A stretch of DNA of 64,000 nt from Vreelandella sp031769195 (GTDB taxonomy: Bacteria; Pseudomonadota; Gammaproteobacteria; Pseudomonadales; Halomonadaceae), in NCBI RefSeq assembly GCF_031769195.1, contig NZ_JAVHNP010000007.1:1-64000 (forward strand), given 5' to 3'. Shown in pieces: positions 1-8,474 of the stretch; positions within the stretch are counted from its first letter, which is position 1; every line of letters begins with the position of its first letter. The position numbers and the translations under genes were made by a program. The notes below the pieces were generated by a model that saw only the letters and a program-made list of their open reading frames with translations, was not told the origin of the DNA and did no database searches.

Positions 1-870
1 CCAACATCGGCACTCCTACCGGAGTGCTTCGCGGGTGCGCTCCGCTTACCACGCGCTACGGAGTGGCTAAATTCGACAAGGTGGGAAACCGTAGCGCGGC
101 GTAACTAAAGAGCGAGAGCAACGAGCAAATGAGGCACCCGCGGGGGCGGCGAATAGCCGCCTGGATTCAGCCACCGCAACCCATCACACCTCAACGCCAA
201 CGTCGGCACCTACCGAGGTGCTTCGCGGGTGCGCTATCGCTTACGCCGCGCTACGGGGTAGCTAAATCCAACCAGGTGGGAAACCGTAGCGCGGCGTAAC
301 GAATCTTGCGAGGCACGAGCAAGTGAGGCACGAGCAAGTGAGGCACCCGCGGGGGCGGCGGATAGCCGCCTGGATTGAGCCACCGTAAACCATCACACCT
401 CAACGCCATCTTCGGCACCTCTACGAGGTGCTTCGCGGGTGCGCTATCGCTTACACCGCGCTACGGGGTGGCTAAATCCAACGAGGTGGAAAACCGTAGC
501 GCGGCGTAACGAATCTTGCGAGGCACGAGCAAATGAGGCACCCGCGGGGGCGGCGGATAGCCGCCTGGATTGGGCCAGGGTAAATCAGCAGTTCTCATAG
601 CCACCTTCGGCACCTCTAGCGAGGTGCTTCGCGGGTGCGCTATCGCTTACGCCGCGCTACGGGGTAGCTAAATCCAACGAGGTGGAAAACCGTAGCGCGG
701 CGTAACGAACCTTGCGAGGTAACGAGCAAATGAGGCACCCGCGGGGGCGGCGAATAGCCGCCTGAATTGAGCCACGGTAAATCATCACACCTCACCGTCA
801 TCTTCGGCACCTCTACGAGGTGCTTCGCGGGTGCGCTATCGCTTACACCGCGCTACGGGTGACCCCACAC
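1..870. repeat. Tandem array of REP/BIME-like palindromic elements (array A)
   Basis: Five copies of a roughly 190-210 bp unit; the shared core TGCTTCGCGGGTG begins at 25, 219, 429, 625 and 821. Each full unit has nested palindromes. A small hairpin comes first (GCACTCC/GGAGTGC at 10-16/21-27; GCACCTC/GAGGTGC at 415-421/425-431, so both base changes are compensated). Next is a 16-bp inverted pair (TTACGCCGCGCTACGG at 241-256 with its complement at 284-299). Last is a GGCGGC-n5-GCCGCC hairpin whose 5-nt loop varies (GAATA, GGATA). GCGGGTGC and GCACCCGC bracket the 16-bp pair. The last copy is cut off inside the stop codon of the cysQ-like gene. Short frames in the array are not genes. No REP-associated transposase gene is in the window. 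Confidence 0.85.
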
Positions 871-1617
871 TACAAAGGAGGGGTTTAAGGTTTCGGAGGG
901 GTTGGCGTAGCTGAGGAGTTTTCCCTCTAGGGTCTCTACTCGACCACCGGCATAACGCACGACGGCATGGGCGGCGGCGGTGTCCCAGAGGCTGGTGGGG
1001 CCTAATCGTGGGTACACATCGGCTTTACCTTCAGCAATTAGGCAACTTTTCAGTGAACTTCCCATGGGCTGAATCTCATAGGCATCCAGCCTATCCAACC
1101 AAACGGATAAAGCGGGGCTTGAATGGGAGCGGCTGCCCAGCACCCGCCATAGCGTTCCTGGTGCAGGCTTGCCCGCCACCTTAATGGAATGGCGCTGCCC
1201 TATGGTGTCGATGCTGAAAGCGCCAACGCCTTCTGCGGCTATATAAGCAATGCCCAACGCAGGCGCAGTGACAACGCCCAGAATGGGCACACCGTGTTCA
1301 ATCAGCGCAATATTGACGGTGAACTCATCGTTACGTTTGATGAACTCTTTAGTGCCATCCAACGGGTCAACCAACCAATAACGGCCCTCTTCTCCTACAC
1401 CTGAAAAGCCCTCCACATCCTCTTCGGAAAGGATGGGATACGCCAGCGAAAGTGCCTGTAGCCCACGCAGTATCACTTTATGCGCCGCTTGGTCAGCTTC
1501 TGTGAGCGGGCTGTTGTCCGTCTTTACCGTCACATCAAACTCACGACCGTAAACAGCCATGATGGCGCGGTCAGCCTCTGTGGCAATGGTCAGTACCTGC
1601 TCCAGTAATTCACGCAT
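853..1617 (-). CDS. cysQ: 3'(2'),5'-bisphosphate nucleotidase, CysQ family
   Basis: Inositol-monophosphatase-superfamily enzyme that would hydrolyse 3'-phosphoadenosine 5'-phosphate from sulfate assimilation to AMP and phosphate, using Mg2+ or Li+-sensitive metal sites. Visible motifs are SEEDVEG, the metal-binding DPLDGTKEF and the C-terminal WDTAAAHAVV. The chosen ATG at 1617 has GGGAGGA just upstream; an in-frame TTG at 1629 lies over that ribosome-binding site and is less likely. Length is about 254 residues, normal for the family. The gene follows the galU terminator by about 16 bp, so its expression probably depends on readthrough. The stop codon TAG is itself part of the REP-like palindrome (CGTAGCGCGG) that starts array A, so the repeat touches or made the end of the gene. 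Confidence 0.93.
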   Translation of the reverse strand: MRELLEQVLTIATEADRAIMAVYGREFDVTVKTDNSPLTEADQAAHKVILRGLQALSLAYPILSEEDVEGFSGVGEEGRYWLVDPLDGTKEFIKRNDEFTVNIALIEHGVPILGVVTAPALGIAYIAAEGVGAFSIDTIGQRHSIKVAGKPAPGTLWRVLGSRSHSSPALSVWLDRLDAYEIQPMGSSLKSCLIAEGKADVYPRLGPTSLWDTAAAHAVVRYAGGRVETLEGKLLSYANPSETLNPSFVVWGHP

Positions 1618-1633
1618 AGCTCCTCCCAAACGT

Positions 1634-1658
1634 AAAAAACCGCCCCATGGGCGGTTTT
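1634..1658 (-). terminator. Intrinsic terminator after galU
   Basis: Perfect 10-bp stem (arms 1636-1645 and 1649-1658, 3-nt loop), followed on the minus strand by a run of T. It sits between the galU stop and the cysQ start, about 16 bp before the cysQ start codon. Confidence 0.85.
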
Positions 1659-1683
1659 CAAAGACTCATCATTTCACCGGCCG

Positions 1684-2538
1684 TTAAACGTCATAGCCCG
1701 CTTCACGGGCAAGCGTGGTGTTGGCTTGTAGCCAGCCTTCAATATGCCCGCAATCGAAAGTGCGGCCATGCATACGGAATGCTTGCACGGTTTGGCCTTC
1801 CTGCATCAAGCGGTCGATGGCATCGGTTAACTGGATTTCATTACCCGCACCCGGGGGCTGGTCGCGTAGTAGCTCCATAATGCGGTAAGGCAGTACATAG
1901 CGGCCAATCACCGAAAGGCGTGAAGGCGCGTCTTCCGGCTTGGGCTTCTCCACTACGCCGCGCATATCAGCGCTTTCACCGGCGGCGGGTTCGTCGCAAT
2001 CCACAATGCCGTAACGGTAAACGTCTTCTTGCGGCACGGCTTCTACCATGATTTGTGACGCATCGTTAGCATTCCAACGCTCGACCATGCTGCCCAAATC
2101 ACAGGCGCTACTACCCAACTGAGGTTTTACCAATACATCCGGCAGGATAACCGCGAAGGGCTCGTCTTTATCCAGCAAGTGGGCCGCACAGAAAATCGCG
2201 TGGCCTAACCCTTTTGCATTGGGCTGGCGAACACTGGTCACTTTCAGTTTTTTTGGAGCAATAGCGGAAAGGGTTTCTAAGAGTTCATCCTTTCCTTTGC
2301 TGGCCAGCGAGTGCTCAAGCTCAAAGTGAGCATCAAAATGATCCTCAATCGCCGATTTGCCAGCGCGCGTGACCAAAATGATTTCGTTAATCCCGGCGGC
2401 GAGCGCCTCTTCTACCACGTGCTGAATGAGAGGGCGATCCACCACAGGCACCATCTCTTTAGGAATCGCCTTGCTGATCGGCAGCAGACGCGTACCAAAA
2501 CCGGCTACGGGAATAATCGCTTTGCGTACTTGAGTCAT
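1684..2538 (-). CDS. galU: UTP--glucose-1-phosphate uridylyltransferase
   Basis: Makes UDP-glucose from UTP and glucose-1-phosphate, the precursor for UDP-galactose (GalE) and UDP-glucuronate (Ugd), both encoded in this window. The N-terminus has the nucleotidyltransferase signature GFGTRLLP followed by KAIPKEM, and GVVEKP lies further on. At 284 residues it is normal for bacterial GalU. The start overlaps the pgi stop by 4 bp, so the two genes are translationally coupled. A strong intrinsic terminator follows. Together with pgi and pgm it connects central hexose phosphates to polymer synthesis. Confidence 0.97.
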   Translation of the reverse strand: MTQVRKAIIPVAGFGTRLLPISKAIPKEMVPVVDRPLIQHVVEEALAAGINEIILVTRAGKSAIEDHFDAHFELEHSLASKGKDELLETLSAIAPKKLKVTSVRQPNAKGLGHAIFCAAHLLDKDEPFAVILPDVLVKPQLGSSACDLGSMVERWNANDASQIMVEAVPQEDVYRYGIVDCDEPAAGESADMRGVVEKPKPEDAPSRLSVIGRYVLPYRIMELLRDQPPGAGNEIQLTDAIDRLMQEGQTVQAFRMHGRTFDCGHIEGWLQANTTLAREAGYDV

Positions 2539-4232
2539 TTACCACTTCCTTTTTCGTTACATTGCTGACGCCACTCACTCACTTTACGCAGCAGCTGAGC
2601 AGTACTGGGATCTTCTACATTCTGATGTTCAATCGGCTGGCCCGCCAGGGTTTGATATAAGCTATTTGCTAATTGCTTACCCAATTCTACGCCAGGTTGG
2701 TCAAAAGGGTTGATATTCCACAATACTGATTGAACAAACACTTTATGCTCATAAAGCGCCAAGAGCGCGCCTATTGACCAAGCGTTTAGCGATTTGAGTA
2801 GTATAACGGAGTTAGGCTGATTGCCTCGATACCCTTGGGCCATATAGCCACGCAACGCAGGGGGAATCGCATCGTCGCCTAACGCGAATAGCTGCGACTG
2901 CGCTAAACAATTTGCCAGTGTTAACGCTTCCTGGTCTTGCAGCGCTGTGTTGGCGTGCTCAAACGCGCTAGCGGGCCGCTCCGTCACTGCGACAAAATCA
3001 GCGCTGACGGTATGCCCTCCTTGGTGTAGTAACTGGTAAAAAGCATGCTGGGCGTTTGGCCCGACATCTCCCCACAAAATAGGGCACGTCGCATGACTGA
3101 TAGAACGGCCATCTAAACCAACGCTTTTACCGTTCGACTCCATCTCTAACTGCTGCAAGTACGCAGCCAAGCTCTTCAAGCGACCATCGTAAGGCAGCAC
3201 GGCATGCGTGGAAATATTCAAAAACTGACAGTTCCAGGCCCCCATCAGCGCCATTAACACAGGTAAATTGGCTTCTAATGGCGTGGCCATGAAATGCTGG
3301 TCCATCGCATGCGCCCCAGCTAAGAGTGCATCAAAGTGGTCCAGCCCCAACTGCATAGCCACACTCACGCCAATGGGTGACCACAATGAAAACCGCCCGC
3401 CAATCCACTCTTTGAATTCCAGCTGATGCGCCTGGGGAATACCAAACTCGGTCATTTTATCGGGTTTAGAAGACACACCCAGCAGCTGATAACGGCGGAC
3501 AGTCTCCTCATCCACTTCAAGTGCATCACTCAGCCACAAGAGCGCGGTACGCACATTAAATTGTGTATCTGCTGTAGTGAACGACTTTGACGCCAGCACA
3601 AGCAGCGTCGTGGCAGGGTTCAGCGTTTCCATCAAGGGCAACAACTGCGACCCATCCATGGTCGACACATAGTGAACGCCCACTTTGACACTGCTGGGGC
3701 GATCAGCCAGCGCTTCGCTCACCAATTTGGGGCCTAAATCGGAACCGCCTACTCCGATATGCACAATATCAGTGATCGCTTGACCTGTGGCGCCAAACCA
3801 TTCACCGCTGTGCACACGGTGAACTAAACCGGCCATCTTGCGACGCTGTTGCTGACAAAACGAAGTGGCGGCTTCCATGCCTTCAGGCGGTGTAGCGCCC
3901 GCAGGCCACCGCGCAGCCATGTGTAGCGCGGGCCGTTTTTCAGAAGGGTTAACCTCCGCGCCAGCGAAAAAGGCTTGGCGCTTCTTTTCTAACCCACAGC
4001 TATGGGCCCACTCCACCAGCAAAGCAAGCGTTTCATGGGTCAAGCGCTGCTTGCTGAAATCAAGATGTAGGGAGCCAAAGGTAAACGCCAGAGACTCTGC
4101 TCGACGTTGCGCAGCATCAGTAGTGCCTAGCAAATCGCTGAGCGATTGAGCTTGTAGCCGTTCAGCATGAGCTGCCAGAGCATTAATAGGGGTATAAACA
4201 CGTTGAGTCGCAGCTGATAAGGGTGTGTACAT
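2535..4232 (-). CDS. pgi: Glucose-6-phosphate isomerase
   Basis: Cytoplasmic interconversion of glucose-6-phosphate and fructose-6-phosphate. The family signatures are all present: VGVGGSDLGPKL, the phosphate-binding LASKSFTTADT, GGRFSLWSPIG, ESNGKSV and a C-terminal QPGVELGKQLA. It has 565 residues against about 550 in E. coli. The start ATG at 4232 is preceded by CAAGGAAG. Fructose-6-phosphate is also the GlmS substrate, so the gene ties the glucose and amino-sugar branches of the locus together. It is the first gene of a pgi-galU unit that begins right after the second REP-like array. Confidence 0.97.
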   Translation of the reverse strand: MYTPLSAATQRVYTPINALAAHAERLQAQSLSDLLGTTDAAQRRAESLAFTFGSLHLDFSKQRLTHETLALLVEWAHSCGLEKKRQAFFAGAEVNPSEKRPALHMAARWPAGATPPEGMEAATSFCQQQRRKMAGLVHRVHSGEWFGATGQAITDIVHIGVGGSDLGPKLVSEALADRPSSVKVGVHYVSTMDGSQLLPLMETLNPATTLLVLASKSFTTADTQFNVRTALLWLSDALEVDEETVRRYQLLGVSSKPDKMTEFGIPQAHQLEFKEWIGGRFSLWSPIGVSVAMQLGLDHFDALLAGAHAMDQHFMATPLEANLPVLMALMGAWNCQFLNISTHAVLPYDGRLKSLAAYLQQLEMESNGKSVGLDGRSISHATCPILWGDVGPNAQHAFYQLLHQGGHTVSADFVAVTERPASAFEHANTALQDQEALTLANCLAQSQLFALGDDAIPPALRGYMAQGYRGNQPNSVILLKSLNAWSIGALLALYEHKVFVQSVLWNINPFDQPGVELGKQLANSLYQTLAGQPIEHQNVEDPSTAQLLRKVSEWRQQCNEKGSGK

Positions 4233-4314
4233 TTGTCTTCCTTGATATTTGATAGGCGACGTAACCTACATTGATTAAGCAAACGTCGCGCCATTCCATA
4301 TCACTCCAGTGTTA

Positions 4315-4320
4315 ATTATA
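4315..4320 (-). promoter_or_regulatory. Candidate -10 box for pgi-galU
   Basis: On the minus strand a perfect TATAAT lies in an AT-rich stretch about 85 bp upstream of the pgi start. I see no good -35 hexamer at 16-18 bp, so this is a weak prediction. Between 4233 and about 4425 I see nothing else. Confidence 0.3.
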
Positions 4321-4424
4321 TAGTTTACAACATCATGAAAAACACGCGTAGTACGGTATAACTCGGCATTAGCAAATCTCATCCAACCGCCTAGTGATAC
4401 CACCGTGCATGATCTTGCTTCTGT

Positions 4425-5797
4425 GCCACCTTCGGCACCCCTTCGGAGTGCTTCGCGGGTGCGCTATCGCTTACGCCGCGCTACGACACCCAACCTTAAG
4501 CACCGAACCCCGTCACGCGTTGTAACGTACGGGCACCTGCATGAAGTGCTGGAAACCCCGTAGCGCGGCGTAACAAATCTTGCGAGGTACGAGCAAATGA
4601 GGCACCCGCGGGGGCGGCGGGTAGCCGCCTGATTAGGACACCGTGAATCATCACACCTCTGTGCCAACATCGGCACTCCTGGCGGAGTGCTTCGCGGGTG
4701 CGCTCCGCTTACGCCGCGCTACGGGTGCCCTCCCTTGAGTGCCGTGAACCATTCGAGCGGCGTGCCTACCGCGTAGCGCGGCGTAACGAATCTTGCGAGG
4801 CACGAGCAAATGAGGCACCCGCGGGGGCGGCGGGTAGCCGCCTGATTAGGCCATCGTGAATCATCACACCTCGGTGCCAACATCGGCACTCCTAGCGGAG
4901 TGCTTGGCGGGTGCGCTCCGCTTACCCCGCGCTACGGGTGCCCTCCCTTGAGTGCCGTGAACCATTCGAGCGGCGTGCCTACCACGTAGCGCGGCGTAAC
5001 GAATCTTGCGAGGCACGAGCAAATGAGGCACCCGCGGGGGCGGCGGGTAGCCGCCTGATTAGGCCATCGTGAATCATCACACCTCGGTGCCAACATCGGC
5101 ACTCCTAGCGGAGTGCTTGGCGGGTGCGCTCCGCTTACCCCGCGCTACGGGTGCCCTCCCGTGAGTGCCGTGACCCCTTCGAGCGGCGTGCCTACCACGT
5201 CGCGCGGCGTAACGAATCTTGCGAGGCACGAGCAAATGAGGCACCCGCGGGGGCGGCGGGTAGCCGCCTGATTAGGCCATCGTGAATCATCACACCTCGG
5301 TGCCAACATCGGCACTCCTAGCGGAGTGCTTGGCGGGTGCGCTCCGCTTACCCCGCGCTACGGTTGCCTACCTGGAGTGCACCGAACCCCGTCACGCGTT
5401 GTAGCGTACGGGTGCCTGCATGAAGTGCTGAGAACCCTGTAGCGCGGCGTAACGAATCTTGCGAGGTACGAGCAAATGAGGCACCCGCGGAGGCGGCGGG
5501 TAGCCGCCTGATTAGGTCATCGTGAATCATCATACCTCGGTGCCAATATCGGCACTCCTGGCGGAGTGCTTCGCGGGTGCGCTTCGCTTACGCCGCGCTA
5601 CGACACCCAACCTTGAGCACCGAACCCCGTAACGCAGCGTAACGAATCTTGCGAGGCACGAGCAAATGAGGCACCCGCGGGGGCGGCGAGTAGCCGCCTG
5701 ATTAGGCCACCGTGAATCATCACACCTCTGTGCCACCTTCGGCACTCCTGGCGGAGTGCTTCGCGGGTGCGCTTCGCTTACGCAGCGCTACGTGAGC
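4425..5797. repeat. Tandem array of REP/BIME-like palindromic elements (array B)
   Basis: Seven copies of the same element family as array A. The core TGCTTCGCGGGTG (TGCTTGGCGGGTG in the middle copies) begins at 4449, 4688, 4901, 5114, 5327, 5567 and 5757. Spacings are 239, 213, 213, 213, 240 and 190 bp, so the three central spacings are identical, as expected from recent unequal exchange or slippage. The terminal hairpin loop is GGGTA in most copies here while its stem stays GGCGGC/GCCGCC. The array fills the whole interval between pgi and pgm and ends only a few bases before the pgm stop. Open frames across it are by-products of the repeat and are not called. Confidence 0.85.
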
Positions 5798-5800
5798 TAC

Positions 5801-7393
5801 TTACCCTTTCAACACGCTGGAAAGAAGCGCGGTGGCACTTTCAATCAGCTCTTCCAGATGTTGCGGGCCTTTGAAGCTTTCCGCGTACACTTTGTAGAGC
5901 GACTCCGTGCCGCTAGGGCGTGCGGCGAACCAACCGTTTTCGGTGGTGACTTTTAAACCACCGATGGCTGCTTGGTTACCGGGTGCTTTTACCAACACGG
6001 CGGTGATGGGGTCGCCAGCCAAGGTGGTGTCGGTGATGCTCTCGGCGGTGAGGTTTTTAAACGCGGCTTTCTGTTCAGCGGTGCAGGCGGTATCGACCCG
6101 TTTATAGAACGGCTCGCCAAAGCGCTCGGTTAAGGTTTGGTAATACTCGCTGGGCGTTTTACCAGTAACGGCCATAATCTCAGCGGCCAGCAAACACAGC
6201 GCGATGCCGTCTTTATCGGTAGACCAAGCCTCACCTGCTTGGGTAAGCAGGCTCGCGCCAGCGCTCTCTTCGCCACCAAAGGCCAGCCAACCTTCGTGCA
6301 GGCCATCCACAAACCACTTAAAGCCTACCGGCACTTCAAACAATTCACGGTTGTGCGAAGCCACTACACGGTCGATCATCGAAGAAGAGACCAGCGTTTT
6401 ACCGATTTTCAGCGAATCGCTCCACTGTGGGCGGTGGCTAATCAAGTAATCCACGCACACCGCTAAGAAGTGATTCGGGTTCATCAGCCCGTTGGCATCC
6501 ACAATGCCGTGACGGTCGGCGTCGGGGTCGTTACCAAAGGCGATATCAAAGCGGTCTTTAATCTTAAGGAGATTCGCCATGGCATCCGCGCTGGAGCAAT
6601 CCATACGGATCTTGCCGTCGTGATCCGGCGGCATAAAGCTGAAACTGGCATCAATGGTGGTATTCACCACGTCCAAATTCAGGCCGAAGTGCTCAACAAT
6701 CGCCTGCCATACCGGCAGCGCCGTGCCGCCCATCGGGTCGACACCCAGCGTTAGGTTGGCTTTTTGAATCGCCGCCATGTCCACCACGTTACCCAACTGG
6801 GCAACATAGTGAGCGGTAAAGTCGTACTCCTGAGCATGGGCAAGCGCCTCTTCCAACGGCACTAGCGCGACATCACTCAGGTGACGAAGCAGGTAAGCAT
6901 TGGCACGCAGCTCAATCCACTTGGTGGCTTCAGTATCAGCCGGGCCGCCGTGATAAGGGTTGTACTTAATACCGCCATCTTCCGGCGGGTTATGGCTAGG
7001 CGTAATAATCAAGCCGTCTGCTTTTGCAGCAGGCATAGCGTGGCGCTGCTGCGCGTTGTGCTGCAAGATTGCGTGGCTGACCAAGGGAGTCGCGGTGTAG
7101 CCGTGGTCTTTTTCTACCATGACCGGCACTTTATTTGCCGCCAGCACCCGCAACGCACACTCCCAGGCAGGGCGTGAAAGCGCATGAGTATCTACGCCTA
7201 AAAACAGCGGGCCTTGGTAGTCTTCCTCTTGGCGGTAGTCCACCACCGCTTGAGTAATAGCAATGATGTGCGCTTCGTTAAACGTGCGCTCGGTGGCACG
7301 GCCACGGTGGCCAGAGGTGCCAAACGCCACCCGCTCTTTAGCTACATTGGCATCCGGTGTTTGGTCAAAAAAAGCCTGAATAATGGCATCCAT
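5801..7393 (-). CDS. pgm: Phosphoglucomutase (alpha-D-glucose specific)
   Basis: Interconverts glucose-6-phosphate and glucose-1-phosphate, feeding GalU and RfbA. It has the phosphoserine loop TPSHNPPEDGG, the metal loop DPDADRHG, the sugar-binding GGEESAG and the phosphate-binding RPSGTE. The ATG at 7393 (MDAIIQAFF) has GGGAG 9-13 bp upstream. A longer frame starting at 7486 overlaps the preceding glycosyltransferase gene and its extra 31 residues do not look like the family N-terminus. With this start the protein has 530 residues, slightly shorter than E. coli Pgm (about 546). Array B follows the stop immediately, so any terminator would have to lie in the repeat. Confidence 0.95.
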   Translation of the reverse strand: MDAIIQAFFDQTPDANVAKERVAFGTSGHRGRATERTFNEAHIIAITQAVVDYRQEEDYQGPLFLGVDTHALSRPAWECALRVLAANKVPVMVEKDHGYTATPLVSHAILQHNAQQRHAMPAAKADGLIITPSHNPPEDGGIKYNPYHGGPADTEATKWIELRANAYLLRHLSDVALVPLEEALAHAQEYDFTAHYVAQLGNVVDMAAIQKANLTLGVDPMGGTALPVWQAIVEHFGLNLDVVNTTIDASFSFMPPDHDGKIRMDCSSADAMANLLKIKDRFDIAFGNDPDADRHGIVDANGLMNPNHFLAVCVDYLISHRPQWSDSLKIGKTLVSSSMIDRVVASHNRELFEVPVGFKWFVDGLHEGWLAFGGEESAGASLLTQAGEAWSTDKDGIALCLLAAEIMAVTGKTPSEYYQTLTERFGEPFYKRVDTACTAEQKAAFKNLTAESITDTTLAGDPITAVLVKAPGNQAAIGGLKVTTENGWFAARPSGTESLYKVYAESFKGPQHLEELIESATALLSSVLKG

Positions 7394-7424
7394 ACGAGTG
7401 TCTCCCTTATGAAAATAGTAACGC

Positions 7425-8474
7425 TTAATGCTGACGCCCTTGCCAAAACCTAACGGCCAGTTGGGGGTCACCAATGTGCTGAGCATCTATGGCCGCCTGT
7501 CGTGCCATGTTAGCCGTTGTTTGAGGATCATTAATTAACTGCTGCAGCGCGGCCCGCCACTCATCAGGGGCATCCCCCACCAGCAAGCCATTTTCACCGT
7601 GGCGCACCACCTCAGTGTAAGGGTAGCGATTCGAGTAAATACCCACGCCGCCCATCGCCGTAATATCTAAAAACTTAATAAATGACTTACCCTCGTTAAA
7701 GGGAGTCTGCAATAACGGTGCCAAGCCTATATGCACACGGCGGCTTGCCTGATAGTGGCGGAATGCCTGCCACGGCAGCGGGTCTGGCGTTGATGTATTG
7801 GGCAATGAAGCAAGTGCCAAAGGCGTATGCTTACCCAGCATGACCTCACACTGAATATCCTGGCGAACGTTGAGCAGCGCCCAGAGCGCAGGCGTAATGT
7901 GCTGTAGGTCCTGCAAATGCGCACGGGTGCCATGAAAGCCAATCTGCCACGGTGAGTTCACCGAAGGTGGCTCATCAAAGTGTGCCAGAGTGGGGAGAGG
8001 TGCGATTAACGGCGGTGTTAATACTGACACATTTGCATGCAGGCCAGAAAAGCGCGCCGCCAGCGCATCGCTACAGGCCACCACTTCATCGCACAGGGCA
8101 AGCACACTGGGCTGCCGTTTAGCGATACCCGCCATACGCTGGCGGTACGCCGCGGGCAGCGTGGCATCGTCAGCAGCGGCCGCGATATCGTCATCAATCA
8201 GATACACCACATAACCGAAGGTGTGACGATGACGAGCCAACCAAGCAAGCCAGCTAGGTGGCAAAGAGCGGCATAGTAGAAGGTTTGCACCAGCGTAGCG
8301 GCTTAAAAAGTCACGCCCCTTTAACCAAGCAGCCGCTATGAAACGGGAGGCGACGACACGTTCAATACAAGCGCCCTCTGAGCGAAGCACCGGCGCCACC
8401 GATTCTAAAAAATAGATATCCTCTGTTGGCTTAGCACCATCACTCAGCACAACCCAATACACGGAGGGTTTCAC
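7425..8474 (-). CDS. Glycosyltransferase, GT-B fold (GT4-like)
   Basis: A 349-residue protein that looks like a single GT-B glycosyltransferase. The C-terminal half has IGFHGTRAHLQDL, then a segment rich in small residues with KFLDITAMGGVGIYSNRYPY and GENGLLVGD, which matches the nucleotide-sugar-binding region of GT4/Glyco_trans_1 proteins. The N-terminal half is divergent (LLLCRSLPPSWL, VYLIDDDI). Donor and acceptor are not predictable. The start overlaps the previous gene by 4 bp and pgm follows after 31 bp, so it belongs to the five-gene glycosyltransferase operon ending at pgm. Confidence 0.8.
   Translation of the reverse strand: MKPSVYWVVLSDGAKPTEDIYFLESVAPVLRSEGACIERVVASRFIAAAWLKGRDFLSRYAGANLLLCRSLPPSWLAWLARHRHTFGYVVYLIDDDIAAAADDATLPAAYRQRMAGIAKRQPSVLALCDEVVACSDALAARFSGLHANVSVLTPPLIAPLPTLAHFDEPPSVNSPWQIGFHGTRAHLQDLQHITPALWALLNVRQDIQCEVMLGKHTPLALASLPNTSTPDPLPWQAFRHYQASRRVHIGLAPLLQTPFNEGKSFIKFLDITAMGGVGIYSNRYPYTEVVRHGENGLLVGDAPDEWRAALQQLINDPQTTANMARQAAIDAQHIGDPQLAVRFWQGRQH

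Noticed and set aside
1..870. Possible CRISPR array because of regular spacing
   Set aside because: The units are 190-210 bp and repeated along their whole length; there are no short repeats with unique spacers and no cas genes.
4464..5745. Open frames of 60-71 residues across array B
   Set aside because: They are read from the palindromic repeats, recur with each unit and have no ribosome-binding site or family motif.
6137..7453. Plus-strand frames of 80-110 residues opposite pgm
   Set aside because: Antisense shadows of a strongly conserved gene with no ribosome-binding site or motif.
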